Assembly: GCA_040757065.1 (NCBI GenBank)
Contig: JBFLXR010000006.1
Span: forward strand, 60,053 to 124,052
Length of the DNA: 64,000 nucleotides
Source of the DNA: JBFLXR01 sp040757065
GTDB lineage: Bacteria; Pseudomonadota; Gammaproteobacteria; Burkholderiales; Gallionellaceae
Direction: 5' to 3'
The position numbers were made by a program, and so were the translations under genes. The notes beneath the pieces are model-generated. The model saw only the letters and a list, made by a program, of their open reading frames with translations, had not been told where the DNA came from and ran no database searches. Of this stretch, positions 8,775-18,001 are shown in pieces. Positions within the stretch are counted from its first letter, which is position 1. Every line of letters begins with the position of its first letter.

Positions 8775-10235
8775 TTAACGCCGCCAGAAATGCGGGGTGA
8801 ACAGGATCAGCAGGGTAAAAATTTCCAGACGACCGATCAACATCGCCAAGGTGCAAACCCAAGTCTGGAAATCGGTCAGTCCCTGATAATTGCCCGCTGG
8901 CCCGACTTCGCCTAAGCCCGGGCCAGCGTTATTAATGCAGGCGATGATGCCGGAGAAGGCCGACAGAAAATCCAGTCCGCTGATGACCAGCGCGAAAGTC
9001 AGCACCAAGACGCTCATGAAATACAGGAAGATGAAGCCGAGCACCGAAAAGGCGATGTCGTTCGACACGATGCGTCCGCCGATTTTCATGGGGTTGACCG
9101 CCGCCGGATGCAGCAGCTTGATGAACTCGCGGCCGGCTTGTTTGTACAATACGATGGTGCGGATCATTTTGATGCCGCCGCCGGTAGAGCCGGAACTGGC
9201 GGCGATGCAGCTCAGGAACAGCATCCACAGCGGCGCGAACATCGGCCATTGATTGAAATCGGCACTGGCAAAGCCGCAGTCGGTCGCCATCGACACCAAA
9301 TTGAAACTGCCATGACGCAAAGCGGTGAGAAAGTCGGGGTAAGTCCCCTGCCACCACAAAAACAAGCCGATACCGAGGCAACTCGCCAGAATCACGAACA
9401 GGGTCGCCATGCCCTCGGTATCTTGCCAATAGGTTCTCAAACTCTTGGCGCGCAACGCCATGAAGTGCGTGGCGAAGTTCATCGCAGCCAGCAGCATGAA
9501 CACGATCAGAATGAATTCGATCAGCGGCGAATTGTAGTAGCCGACGCTGGCGTCGTGGGTAGAGAATCCTCCCAGCCCCATCGCGGCGAAAGCGTGGCAA
9601 ATCGCATCCAGCCAGTTCATACCCGCCACCTTCAATAAGCCGATACATGCCAGCGTAATACCCAGATATACCAGCCAGAGGTTGCGCGCAGTTTCGGTAA
9701 TGCGCGGCGTCAGCGCGGAATCCTTCATCGGCCCCGGCGTTTCTGCCTTATAGAGCTGTCGCCCGCCGATGCCCAGCAACGGCAGCACCGCCACGGCCAA
9801 CACGATGATACCCATGCCGCCCAGCCAGTTCAGTTCGTGCCGCCAGAGATTAATCGCCGACGGTAAATTATCCAGCCCGGTCAGCACCGTTGCCCCGGTA
9901 GTCGACATACCCGACATGGTTTCGAAATAGGCATCGGTGAACGATAAACCCGGAATCACCAGCAACAATGGCAGCGTGGCAAAAGCCGGCATCGCCGTCC
10001 ACATCGTCACCACCAGCAAATAGCCGTGCCGGATCGAGAGCTCGCCCTTAAAGTGACGGGTCGCCATCCACATCAGCAGACCGAACAAGAAGGTCATCAG
10101 CATCGCCAGCAGAAAATCGTCCACCAGCACCATGTCGCCCTCGATCAGCGCGGCAGCCACCGGCATCAGATAGGTCAGACTGAACAACCCCAGCATTAAG
10201 CCGAGCGCATGAATAACTGTCAGCGCGCGCCGCAT
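8775..10235 (-). CDS. trkH: Trk potassium uptake membrane subunit
   Basis: K+ translocating inner-membrane subunit, 486 residues, a typical TrkH length. It has the four repeated membrane-pore-membrane units of the family, with pore-loop segments such as SGMSTTGATVL, GGFSTHDAS, ASSGSTGGG and NNAGPGLGEVGP; the glycines there line the selectivity filter. It works with the peripheral NAD(H)/ATP-binding TrkA encoded 1 nt upstream, and a coupled trkA-trkH transcript is clear. The hairpin at 8745-8774 follows its stop codon. Confidence 0.96.
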   Translation of the reverse strand: MRRALTVIHALGLMLGLFSLTYLMPVAAALIEGDMVLVDDFLLAMLMTFLFGLLMWMATRHFKGELSIRHGYLLVVTMWTAMPAFATLPLLLVIPGLSFTDAYFETMSGMSTTGATVLTGLDNLPSAINLWRHELNWLGGMGIIVLAVAVLPLLGIGGRQLYKAETPGPMKDSALTPRITETARNLWLVYLGITLACIGLLKVAGMNWLDAICHAFAAMGLGGFSTHDASVGYYNSPLIEFILIVFMLLAAMNFATHFMALRAKSLRTYWQDTEGMATLFVILASCLGIGLFLWWQGTYPDFLTALRHGSFNLVSMATDCGFASADFNQWPMFAPLWMLFLSCIAASSGSTGGGIKMIRTIVLYKQAGREFIKLLHPAAVNPMKIGGRIVSNDIAFSVLGFIFLYFMSVLVLTFALVISGLDFLSAFSGIIACINNAGPGLGEVGPAGNYQGLTDFQTWVCTLAMLIGRLEIFTLLILFTPHFWRR

Positions 10236-10236
10236 T

Positions 10237-11610
10237 TCAGAAGAACCCCAGACCGACCTGAAACAGCTTCTCCACTTTGCGGATCATCTGCTTGTTCACC
10301 ACGAACAGAATCACGTGGTCATCCGCCTCGATGACCGTATCGCGGTGGCCCATGATGACCTCTTCGCCGCGCACCACCGCGCCGATGGTCGTACCCTTGG
10401 GCAGATCGATTTCGTCCAGCCTGCGGCCGACCACTTTGGAGGATTGCCGGTCGCCGTGTGCCACCAGCTCCAACGCCTCGGCCGCACCGCGCCGCAGCGA
10501 ATGCACTGCCGCCACGTCGCCCTGCCGCACATAGGCCAGCAGCGAGCCGATGGTGACGTGCGCGGGCGAAAGCGCAATATCGATCTTGCCGCCTTGCACC
10601 AACCCGACATAGGCGCTGCGGTTAATCAGCGCCACTACTTTGCCGGCGCCGCCGCGCTTAGCGAGCAGGGAAGACATGATGTTATTTTCATCGTCGTTGG
10701 TCAGTGCGCAGAACACATCCACATCCTGAATATGCTCGGATTGCAGCAGATTCTCGTCGGTACCGTCGCCCGCCAGCACCAGCGTGCGCTTCAGTTCGGT
10801 CGCCAGCCGCTCGCAGGCTTTGGGATTGTGCTCGATGATCTTGACCTGATAATCGCGCTCCAGCGAAGCGGCCAGCCGCAATCCGATATTGCCGCCGCCG
10901 ACGATCATCACCCGTTTGCTGGGTTTATCCACGCGGCGCAATTCGCGCAGCACCTGACGGATGTCCTTGGTCGCGGCGACCAAAAACACCTCGTCGCCGT
11001 CCTCGATCACCGTATTGCCCTCGGGAATCAGCGGGCGGTCGTGGCGGAAAATCGCCGCTACCCGCGCATCGATGTGCGGCAGCGATTCGCGAATCGTACT
11101 CAGCGGACGCCCGACCAGCGGGTCGCCTTCGCTGACGCGCACCGCCACCAGCGACACCAGCCCGTGCGCAAACTCCAGCACTTGCAGTGCTTCGGGAAAC
11201 TCGATCAGTTTGACAATGTAATCGGTAAGAATCTGCTCGGGACAGATGGAAAAATCGACGCAGAAATTGTCTTTGCTGAAAATCTCGGGATGCGCCAGAT
11301 AATCGGAAGCGCGAATGCGCGCAATGCGGGTCGGCGTGTTGTACAGGCTGGCGGCCAGCTTGCAGGCCACCATGTTCACCTCATCGCTCTGCGTCACCGC
11401 CAGCAGCATGTCGGCGTCGGCGATCCCCGCCTGCTCCAGCACCGAAGGATGCGAGGCACTGCCGTTCAGCGTGCGCAAATCCAGCCGGTCGCGCAATACG
11501 CGCAGACGCTCGCCATCGGTATCCACCACGGTAATGTCGTTGTCTTCACCGACCAGACTTTCCGCCACCGTCGAGCCGACTTGACCGGCCCCCAGAATCA
11601 GAATCTTCAT
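10237..11610 (-). CDS. trkA: Trk potassium uptake regulatory subunit
   Basis: Cytosolic gating protein, 457 residues. It has two tandem RCK units: an N-terminal Rossmann half starting ILGAGQVGSTVAESL and a second at about residue 235 (VGGGNIGLRLAASL), each followed by a TrkA-C ligand-binding domain. It binds NAD(H)/ATP and controls TrkH. The opposite strand carries a 481-codon open frame that I treat as a shadow caused by codon bias. Confidence 0.96.
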   Translation of the reverse strand: MKILILGAGQVGSTVAESLVGEDNDITVVDTDGERLRVLRDRLDLRTLNGSASHPSVLEQAGIADADMLLAVTQSDEVNMVACKLAASLYNTPTRIARIRASDYLAHPEIFSKDNFCVDFSICPEQILTDYIVKLIEFPEALQVLEFAHGLVSLVAVRVSEGDPLVGRPLSTIRESLPHIDARVAAIFRHDRPLIPEGNTVIEDGDEVFLVAATKDIRQVLRELRRVDKPSKRVMIVGGGNIGLRLAASLERDYQVKIIEHNPKACERLATELKRTLVLAGDGTDENLLQSEHIQDVDVFCALTNDDENNIMSSLLAKRGGAGKVVALINRSAYVGLVQGGKIDIALSPAHVTIGSLLAYVRQGDVAAVHSLRRGAAEALELVAHGDRQSSKVVGRRLDEIDLPKGTTIGAVVRGEEVIMGHRDTVIEADDHVILFVVNKQMIRKVEKLFQVGLGFF

Positions 11611-11654
11611 GCGCCCCTCCCCCGTTCGGTCTGCGCCGAAAAATGGTTATCGTG

Positions 11655-12446
11655 TTATACCGCTGCGCGCAGCCAGCTCTTCCACGCCGCGAACAAATCC
11701 GGGTCGAGCGCGGCCACTACCGAACGCTGCCAGACCGCCGCCTCGGCGAAATCGTCGTGATCGAGGCTGCACACAAAACCGCCCGCCTCTTGCAAAATCA
11801 GCGAACCGGCTGCGTAATCCCATAGCTTCTGGCCGCCGTGCAAATACAAATCGTAACGGCCGGCAGCGGTATAGCACCAGTCCAGTGTACTCGCACCGAA
11901 ATTGCGCTGCGAGGAATACGGCGGATTCACCGCCAGACGACTCACCAGCGCGGTCTCCAGCCGTTTCATATCCACACAGGCTAACGCCGCATCGAGCGAC
12001 CCGGCCACTTTGCGTTGCGGCAATTTTTCGCCGTTCAGATAAACGCCGCGACCGGCTTCGGCGGCGAATGCCTCGTCACCCACCGGGTCGAACACCACGC
12101 CCAGCACCGGCTTGCCCTCGCGGATCAGCGCCACCGATACCGCAAAATAGGGCAACCCGCGCACAAAGTTCGAAGTGCCGTCGATCGGGTCGATACACCA
12201 CACGCCTTCCGCACCGTGCGCCCACGACGCCACCTGCTCAGCCTCGGCCATTTCTTCGCCGATAACCGGGACGTTCAGCAGCCCCTGCAATTTGCGGGTC
12301 AGCATCTCCTGCGCCGCGACATCCGCCTCGGTGCACAGACTGCCATCGCTTTTACGCTGGTGTGCCACCTTCAGATAGCGCGGCATGATTTCCTCTGCCG
12401 CCGCCAGCCGGGCTGCTGCCACCACCGCTTTCAGCAAGGCGCTCAT
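11655..12446 (-). CDS. inositol monophosphatase family protein
   Basis: Mg2+-dependent phosphatase of the IMPase/SuhB/CysQ superfamily, about 263 residues. Metal-site motifs are complete: GEE in the first helix region, CIDPIDGTSNF and the C-terminal WDYAAGSLI. The substrate could be inositol phosphate, 3'-phosphoadenosine 5'-phosphate or another small phosphate ester; the sequence alone does not decide. I start at ATG 12446 (MSALLKAV), 14 nt after the redoxin stop; a GTG at 12479 would overlap the redoxin gene. No strong ribosome site is visible, suggesting coupling to the upstream gene. Confidence 0.87.
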   Translation of the reverse strand: MSALLKAVVAAARLAAAEEIMPRYLKVAHQRKSDGSLCTEADVAAQEMLTRKLQGLLNVPVIGEEMAEAEQVASWAHGAEGVWCIDPIDGTSNFVRGLPYFAVSVALIREGKPVLGVVFDPVGDEAFAAEAGRGVYLNGEKLPQRKVAGSLDAALACVDMKRLETALVSRLAVNPPYSSQRNFGASTLDWCYTAAGRYDLYLHGGQKLWDYAAGSLILQEAGGFVCSLDHDDFAEAAVWQRSVVAALDPDLFAAWKSWLRAAV

Positions 12447-12460
12447 GCCGTTGCCGCGTT

Positions 12461-13018
12461 CTACGCTTCTTCTTTCCACTTAATCGAACATCCCATACTC
12501 GCCAGCTGCTCGCGCGGGCCTTGGCCGGTCTTGGCGACTTGCACCATCGCCTCGAACAAATCGCGCGACGCATCCGGCGCAGCTTCCTTGCGCGAAGCGT
12601 CCAGACGACCGCGGTACTGCAATTCCAGATCGGCGTTAAAACCGAAAAAGTCCGGCGTGCATACTGCGCCGTAGTCCTTGGCGATTTGCTGTGTTTCGTC
12701 CCACACATAGGGGAAAGGATAGCCGTACTGTTCGGCCACCTTCTTCATATTCTCGAACGAATCTTCCTCGTAATCGGCCGGATCGTTCGACATGATCGCA
12801 ATGCTGTTGATGCCGTACTGCTGCAACTCTTTGGTATCGCGAATGATGCGGTCACGGATAGATTTCACATACGGGCAATGGTTGCAAATAAACATCACCA
12901 GCAGTCCGTTCGGACCGCGCGCGTTTTCCAGCGTATAACGCTTCCCGTCTACCCCGAGCAAATTAAACTCGCGCGCCTTCCAGCCGAAGTCGCACAGCGG
13001 CGGTTGCAAACTAACCAT
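12461..13018 (-). CDS. thioredoxin-fold redoxin (AhpC/TSA-like)
   Basis: A 185-residue cytosolic thioredoxin-family protein, with no signal peptide. The expected redox site reads CNHCPYVK (CxxC) at about residue 45, followed by the cis-proline region GAVCTPDFFGF. This subgroup is widespread in bacteria but has no firmly assigned partner. A good ribosome site (GGAG, eight bases upstream) supports the ATG at 13018. It is divergent from rsmE across a 131-nt gap that holds both promoters. Confidence 0.88.
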   Translation of the reverse strand: MVSLQPPLCDFGWKAREFNLLGVDGKRYTLENARGPNGLLVMFICNHCPYVKSIRDRIIRDTKELQQYGINSIAIMSNDPADYEEDSFENMKKVAEQYGYPFPYVWDETQQIAKDYGAVCTPDFFGFNADLELQYRGRLDASRKEAAPDASRDLFEAMVQVAKTGQGPREQLASMGCSIKWKEEA

Positions 13019-13149
13019 AGTTATTTCTCCTAAACGCTTTCCCGATTTTCGCGAACCTTCGGCTTATCTCGCCCCAGCCCTGCCCCGCGCACAACGGCAC
13101 GGCAAACAAAGGGCTTTTTCAGTGGTTCGGTTCGCTATATTATCACGCC

Positions 13150-13887
13150 ATGTCCCGCCCACGCTTCTATTACCCCGCCCCGCTGCCGCTCGAAACCGAA
13201 GCGGAATTGCCGCCCGACGCCGCCCACCACGCCAGCCGCGTGCTGCGCATGCGCACAGGCGATCCGCTCTGCATTTTCGACGGCGAAGGCCGCCAGCGCG
13301 AAGGCGTCATCACCGGCATTACCGGCAAGCACGTCGCCATCGGCGAACTCGGCCCCGTACACAGCGAAGCCCCCGCCACGCTGCGGCTCACCCTCGCCCA
13401 AGCGCTCTCCAGCAGTGAAAAATTCGACTGGATCGTGCAAAAGGCCACCGAACTCGGCGTTGCCGCCATCCAGCCCGTGCAAGCGCAGCGCAGCGTTGCC
13501 AAACTCACCGGCGAACGCGCCACCAAGCGCAGCGAACACTGGCGCGGCGTCATCCTCGCCGCCTGCGAACAATGCGGCCGCAACACCCTGCCGCAAATCG
13601 CCGCACCGCAAGACCTCGGCGCATGGCTCGCCGCGCAGACCGACACCCCCGGCAGCAAATTTATCCTGCTGCCCGAAGGCGCCACCACCCTGCACGCCCA
13701 GCCCGCCCCGCAAAGCGACATTACCCTGCTGATCGGCCCGGAAGGCGGCTTCAGCGACGAAGAAGCCCGGCAAGCCCTCGCCGCCGGCTTCGTTCCCATC
13801 CGCATCGGCAGCCGCGTCCTGCGCACCGAAACCGCCGCCATCGCCGGGCTCGCCGCCCTGCAAACCCTCTGGGGCGATTTTAACTAA
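13150..13887 (+). CDS. rsmE: 16S rRNA (uracil1498-N3)-methyltransferase
   Basis: SPOUT-class methyltransferase that makes m3U1498 in 16S rRNA using SAM, 245 residues. An N-terminal PUA-like part is followed by the knotted domain with the SAM-binding segments LLIGPEGGFSDEE and RIGSRVLRTETA. A TATATT element (13136-13141) just upstream would start transcription within a few bases of the ATG, so the leader may be very short. Confidence 0.95.
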   Translation: MSRPRFYYPAPLPLETEAELPPDAAHHASRVLRMRTGDPLCIFDGEGRQREGVITGITGKHVAIGELGPVHSEAPATLRLTLAQALSSSEKFDWIVQKATELGVAAIQPVQAQRSVAKLTGERATKRSEHWRGVILAACEQCGRNTLPQIAAPQDLGAWLAAQTDTPGSKFILLPEGATTLHAQPAPQSDITLLIGPEGGFSDEEARQALAAGFVPIRIGSRVLRTETAAIAGLAALQTLWGDFN

Positions 13888-13939
13888 CCCGTATTAACCT
13901 TTTATTTATTAAAGCAGCCTTTCAACGCAAGGAGACCCC

Positions 13940-14125
13940 ATGCCCTACGTCAATATCCGCATCGCCGGCACCCTGACCCGCGAACAAAAAGCCAAAATCG
14001 CCGAAGAAATCACCGACACCCTCGAACGCATCGCCCTGAAACCGAAAAGCTACACCTACATCGCCTTCGACGAACTGCCCGACGAAAACTGGGCGATTGC
14101 CGGCAAGTTGCTGGATGAGGAGTAA
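13940..14125 (+). CDS. 4-oxalocrotonate tautomerase family small protein
   Basis: A 61-residue protein starting MPYVNIRIAG, so Pro1, the catalytic base of the tautomerase superfamily, would be exposed after removal of Met. An AAGGAG ribosome site precedes it. The natural substrate is unknown; many chromosomal members outside aromatic degradation clusters have no assigned role, and no such cluster is nearby. It follows rsmE by 52 nt. Confidence 0.85.
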   Translation: MPYVNIRIAGTLTREQKAKIAEEITDTLERIALKPKSYTYIAFDELPDENWAIAGKLLDEE

Positions 14126-14133
14126 ACACAAAA

Positions 14134-14166
14134 TTCTAGATTTGAAATAGAATGGCTTATCTAGAA
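14134..14166 (+). repeat. inverted repeat bracketing the start of the AT-rich orphan gene
   Basis: Perfect 8-bp arms TTCTAGAT (14134-14141) and ATCTAGAA (14159-14166) flank the ATG at 14152. As DNA it could be an operator; as RNA the stem would enclose the start region and dampen translation. Confidence 0.5.
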
Positions 14167-14916
14167 AGCCAAATATCCAAAGATATGCTTCCTGTAAAAA
14201 TCAGTCTGTTAAAACTGGGGAATCTCAAGTACCCGGTGTATCTCTCTCAAATTGAGCGTTGGAAATCAGACCTAATTTCCATCAGCAGCATCAAAGAAAT
14301 TGCCGTACTCCCAAATGCTGAGGGTGAAAATTGGGAATACACAGATAAGCAGCTCTCAACTCTAATTTCTCATAACAATGATGGTGACATCACTGTAGCG
14401 ATAACCAATGTTCCACTTGAGAATAATTTCTTTTTGCGTCGGCTTAGTAACAACGTTTGCGTACTTAGTCTGTATGAAATAGCTGAGATTCTCAATTTCA
14501 GTGGATTATCAACTGAGAAATTCATTATCAAGGTGCTGTATGAAATCATTACGGTCTATCTGGAAAATCAACAAAAAATTCCAGTAAGCGCATACACAAT
14601 TGCACATGATGAAACACGTGGATGTATATTTGACATGTGCGCAAGCAAATATGACATCATTCACTCTTCGTCTAATCCTACTATATGCTCATCATGTAAA
14701 ACTCGCCTTAGCTCAAAACAGATGGAAAAGCACTTCATTTCCAAGCTTGAGAACGAGTTACAACGCATAAAACGACCACTATTTTACAAAATCTCAGACT
14801 TTATTAAGCAGCACCCTGTCTGGTCTCTAGTCATAACAGCCTTATCTGGTCTCGTATTGAATATATTTGCAAACGTTATTTACGACTGCTGGATAAAAAA
14901 GCTCTTTACTGAATAA
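14152..14916 (+). CDS. uncharacterised AT-rich protein with Cys motif and C-terminal membrane anchor
   Basis: I do not recognise a named family for this 254-residue protein. Its base composition is far more AT-rich than every neighbour and its codon use differs, indicating recent acquisition. The first 130 residues look like a soluble alpha/beta domain. A distinctive central stretch carries HDETRGCIFDM, then a K-x-DII segment and PTICSSC (CxxC), which could form a metal site. A single hydrophobic helix near the C-terminus (SLVITALSGLVLNIFANVI) suggests a tail-anchored protein facing the cytosol. It has no clear ribosome site, and its end overlaps the cusA stop tail-to-tail by 11 nt. A defence or toxin role is possible but unsupported. 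Confidence 0.75.
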   Translation: MAYLESQISKDMLPVKISLLKLGNLKYPVYLSQIERWKSDLISISSIKEIAVLPNAEGENWEYTDKQLSTLISHNNDGDITVAITNVPLENNFFLRRLSNNVCVLSLYEIAEILNFSGLSTEKFIIKVLYEIITVYLENQQKIPVSAYTIAHDETRGCIFDMCASKYDIIHSSSNPTICSSCKTRLSSKQMEKHFISKLENELQRIKRPLFYKISDFIKQHPVWSLVITALSGLVLNIFANVIYDCWIKKLFTE

Positions 14917-17900
14917 CCTCCCGCCCCTTCACCGCCGCATAAATCACCGGAATAACCAGCAAGGTCAGCACGGTGGAAGTCACCATGCCGCCGACCATGG
15001 GGGCGGCGATGCGGCGCATAACTTCCGAGCCGGCACCGCTGCTCCACATGATGGGCAGCAGCCCGGCCATGATGGCGGCGACGGTCATCATTTTGGGGCG
15101 CACCCGTTCCGCCGCGCCGTGCAGCACAGCTTCGTACAGCTCGCTCAGCCCGGCTTGGCCGCGTGCCTGCGCCGCCTGCCAGGCCTGTTCCAGATACACC
15201 AGCATCACCACGCCGGTTTCCGCCGCGACGCCCGCCAGCGCAATGAAGCCGACCGCGACCGCAACGCTTAGCTGGTAGCCTAGCAGCCAAAGCAGCCACA
15301 CGCCGCCGACCAGTGCGAACGGCACCGAGAGCATGACGATCAGCGTTTCGGTCACGCGGCGGAATTGCAGATAGAGCAGCAGAAAAATCAGCGCCAGCGT
15401 GAGCGGCACCACCATCTTCAGTTTGGCTGTGGCGCGTTCCATGTATTCGTATTGTCCGCTCCATGCGGCGTAATAGCCGGGCGGGAATTTCACGCGCTCG
15501 CGCACGGCTTGTTGCGCGCGCCGCACATAGCCGCCGACATCGGCCTCACGGGTGTCCACGTAGATGTAGGCTGCCAGTAAAGCGTTCTCTGTGCGGATAG
15601 AAGGCGCGCCGCGCGCCAGTTCGACCCGCGCCAATTGGCCGAGCGGCACCATCGCGCCGTTGCCCGTCGGCACCAGCACTTGCGCGGCTATGCTTTGCGG
15701 GTCGCTGCGGGTTTCGCGCGGGTAACGCAGGCTGACGCTGTAGCGCTCCCGTCCCGCCACCAAGGTGGTGACGGTTTCGCCGCCCAGCGCAGTGGCGATC
15801 GTTTCCTGCAATTCGCCGACGCTCAGGCCGTAGCGCGCCAACTGGCCGCGATCCGGCTCAATGTTCAGGTAATAGCCGCCGGTAAGCCGCTCGGCATACA
15901 CGCTGGCCGTGCCGGGTACGCCGCGCACGGCGGTTTCGATGTCGCGCGCCAACCGGCTCAGTTCGGCCAGATCGTTGCCGAACACTTTAATGCCGACCGG
16001 CGTGCGTATGCCGGTGGAAAGCATGTCGATGCGCGCCTTGATCGGCATGGTCCACGAATTGGCTACGCCGGGAAATTGCAAAGCGCGATCCAGCTCGGCG
16101 ATCAGCTTATCGGTGGTCATGCCGGGTCGCCACGCGCTTTCCGGCTTGAGGTTAATCACCGTTTCGAACATTTCCAGCGGGGCGGGGTCGGTGGCGGTTT
16201 GCGCGCGTCCGGCTTTACCGTACACCGACTCCACCTCGGGGAAAGATTTGATGATGCGATCCTGCGTTTGCAGCAATTCCGCTGCCTTGCTGACCGACAG
16301 GCCGGGCAGGGTCGTCGGCATATACAGCAACGTGCCCTCGTTCAGTGTGGGCATGAACTCGCTGCCGAGCTTGCTCCACGGATACAGTGTGCCGAGCATC
16401 AGCACCAGCGCAGCGCTCAACACCGCGCCTTTACGCTGCAAGGCGCGGGCGAGCAGGGGACGATAGCCGCGAATCAGCCAGCGGTTCAGCGGATTTTCCG
16501 CCTCGGGTTTGATCCGCCCGCGAATAAAGGCCAGCATCAACACCGGCACCAGTGTGATCGACAGCAACGCTGCCGCGGCCATCGCAAAGGTTTTGGTGTA
16601 GGCCAGCGGCGCGAATAAACGGCCTTCCTGCGCCTCAAGCGTAAACACTGGCAGGAACGAAACCGTAATCACCAGCAAACTGAAAAACAGCGCCGGGCCG
16701 ACCTCCTTACACGCGGCGAGTATCGCTTCGCTGCGCGAGCCATCTCCGGCGCGCTCCAAGTGTTTATGCGCGTTTTCCACCATCACGATCGCCGCATCGA
16801 CCATCGCGCCCATCGCAATCGCAATGCCGCCCAGACTCATGATGTTGGAATTCAGCCCCAGTGCGCGCATGGCAATGAAACTCACCAGAATGCCGACCGG
16901 CAACATGACGATCGCCACCAGCGCGCTGCGCGCATGCATCAGAAACACCAGACAGACCAGCGCCACGATCAGACTTTCTTCCAGCAGCGTGCGTTTAAGC
17001 GTCGCGATAGCCCGTTCGATCAGCCCGGAGCGGTCGTACACCGCTTGCACCGATACGCCTTGCGGCAAACCGGGTTTCAATTCCTCCAGCTTGGTTTTCA
17101 GTTGTTCGATGACTTCCAGCGCATTCTTGCCGTAGCGTGCCATGGCAATCCCGCCTGCCGCCTCGCCCTCGCCGTTCAACTCGGCCAGACCGCGCCGTTC
17201 GTCCGGCACCAGCTCGACCCGCGCCACATCGCGCAGCAATACCGGCACGCCTTGTTCGTTCTTCAGTACCAGCTGTTCCAGATCGGCAGGATTGCGCACA
17301 TAGCCTTTGCCACGCACCATGAACTCGGTTTCGGCCAGCTCGACCACCCGCCCGCCGACATCGCGGTTGCTATCGCGCACAGCCTGCGCCACCCGGCTGA
17401 GCGGAATGCCGTAAGCCTGCAAGCGACGCGGATCGACCGTGACCTGATATTGCTGCACATAACCGCCGAGGCTCGCGACTTCGGCCACGCCCGGCACTTT
17501 GGTGAGCTGATAGCGCACAAACCAATCCTGCACGCTGCGCAGCTCGGCCAATGTGCGCTGCGCACCGACCAGCACATACTGGTACACCCAACCGACACCG
17601 CTCGCATCCGGCCCCAGTGTCGGCGTCACCCCGCGCGGCAGATTGCCGCCGACCGCATTCAGGTATTCCAGCACCCGCGAGCGCGCCCAGTAGATGTCGG
17701 TGCCGTCTTCGAAAATCACATACACGAACGAGCTGCCGAAAAATGAGAAGCCGCGCACCACCTTCGACTTCGGCACCGCCAGCAGCGCGGTCGAGAGCGG
17801 ATAGGTGACTTGATCTTCCACCACTTGCGGTGCCTGACCGGGATAGTCGGTGTACACGATCACCTGCGCGTCGGACAAGTCCGGCAGCGCATCCAATGGC

Positions 17901-18001
17901 GTATGCCGCAGCGCATACAGCCCCGCACCGGTCAGCAGCAGCGTTGCCAGCCAGACCAGCAGTGCGTTGCGCCCCGACCAAGCGATGATCTTATTCAGCA
18001 T
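14906..18001 (-). CDS. cusA: CusA/CzcA-type heavy-metal RND efflux pump
   Basis: Proton-driven inner-membrane pump of 1031 residues, part of a tripartite envelope-spanning complex. It has twelve membrane spans with two large periplasmic loops and conserved family segments such as DALPDLSDAQV and GPDASGVGWVYQY. RIDMLSTGI contains a methionine equivalent to one of the Cu/Ag-binding methionines of CusA, so Cu(I)/Ag(I) is the favoured substrate over Zn/Co. I start at ATG 18001 (MLNKIIAWSG); the 80 codons upstream are the cusB 3' end in another frame. The start overlaps the cusB stop by 11 nt. Confidence 0.94.
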   Translation of the reverse strand: MLNKIIAWSGRNALLVWLATLLLTGAGLYALRHTPLDALPDLSDAQVIVYTDYPGQAPQVVEDQVTYPLSTALLAVPKSKVVRGFSFFGSSFVYVIFEDGTDIYWARSRVLEYLNAVGGNLPRGVTPTLGPDASGVGWVYQYVLVGAQRTLAELRSVQDWFVRYQLTKVPGVAEVASLGGYVQQYQVTVDPRRLQAYGIPLSRVAQAVRDSNRDVGGRVVELAETEFMVRGKGYVRNPADLEQLVLKNEQGVPVLLRDVARVELVPDERRGLAELNGEGEAAGGIAMARYGKNALEVIEQLKTKLEELKPGLPQGVSVQAVYDRSGLIERAIATLKRTLLEESLIVALVCLVFLMHARSALVAIVMLPVGILVSFIAMRALGLNSNIMSLGGIAIAMGAMVDAAIVMVENAHKHLERAGDGSRSEAILAACKEVGPALFFSLLVITVSFLPVFTLEAQEGRLFAPLAYTKTFAMAAAALLSITLVPVLMLAFIRGRIKPEAENPLNRWLIRGYRPLLARALQRKGAVLSAALVLMLGTLYPWSKLGSEFMPTLNEGTLLYMPTTLPGLSVSKAAELLQTQDRIIKSFPEVESVYGKAGRAQTATDPAPLEMFETVINLKPESAWRPGMTTDKLIAELDRALQFPGVANSWTMPIKARIDMLSTGIRTPVGIKVFGNDLAELSRLARDIETAVRGVPGTASVYAERLTGGYYLNIEPDRGQLARYGLSVGELQETIATALGGETVTTLVAGRERYSVSLRYPRETRSDPQSIAAQVLVPTGNGAMVPLGQLARVELARGAPSIRTENALLAAYIYVDTREADVGGYVRRAQQAVRERVKFPPGYYAAWSGQYEYMERATAKLKMVVPLTLALIFLLLYLQFRRVTETLIVMLSVPFALVGGVWLLWLLGYQLSVAVAVGFIALAGVAAETGVVMLVYLEQAWQAAQARGQAGLSELYEAVLHGAAERVRPKMMTVAAIMAGLLPIMWSSGAGSEVMRRIAAPMVGGMVTSTVLTLLVIPVIYAAVKGREVIQ

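Noticed and set aside
10315..11760. 481-codon open frame antisense to trkA
   Set aside because: It mirrors a well-supported gene, has a composition typical of a shadow frame (His/Gln/Arg-rich) and no recognisable domain.
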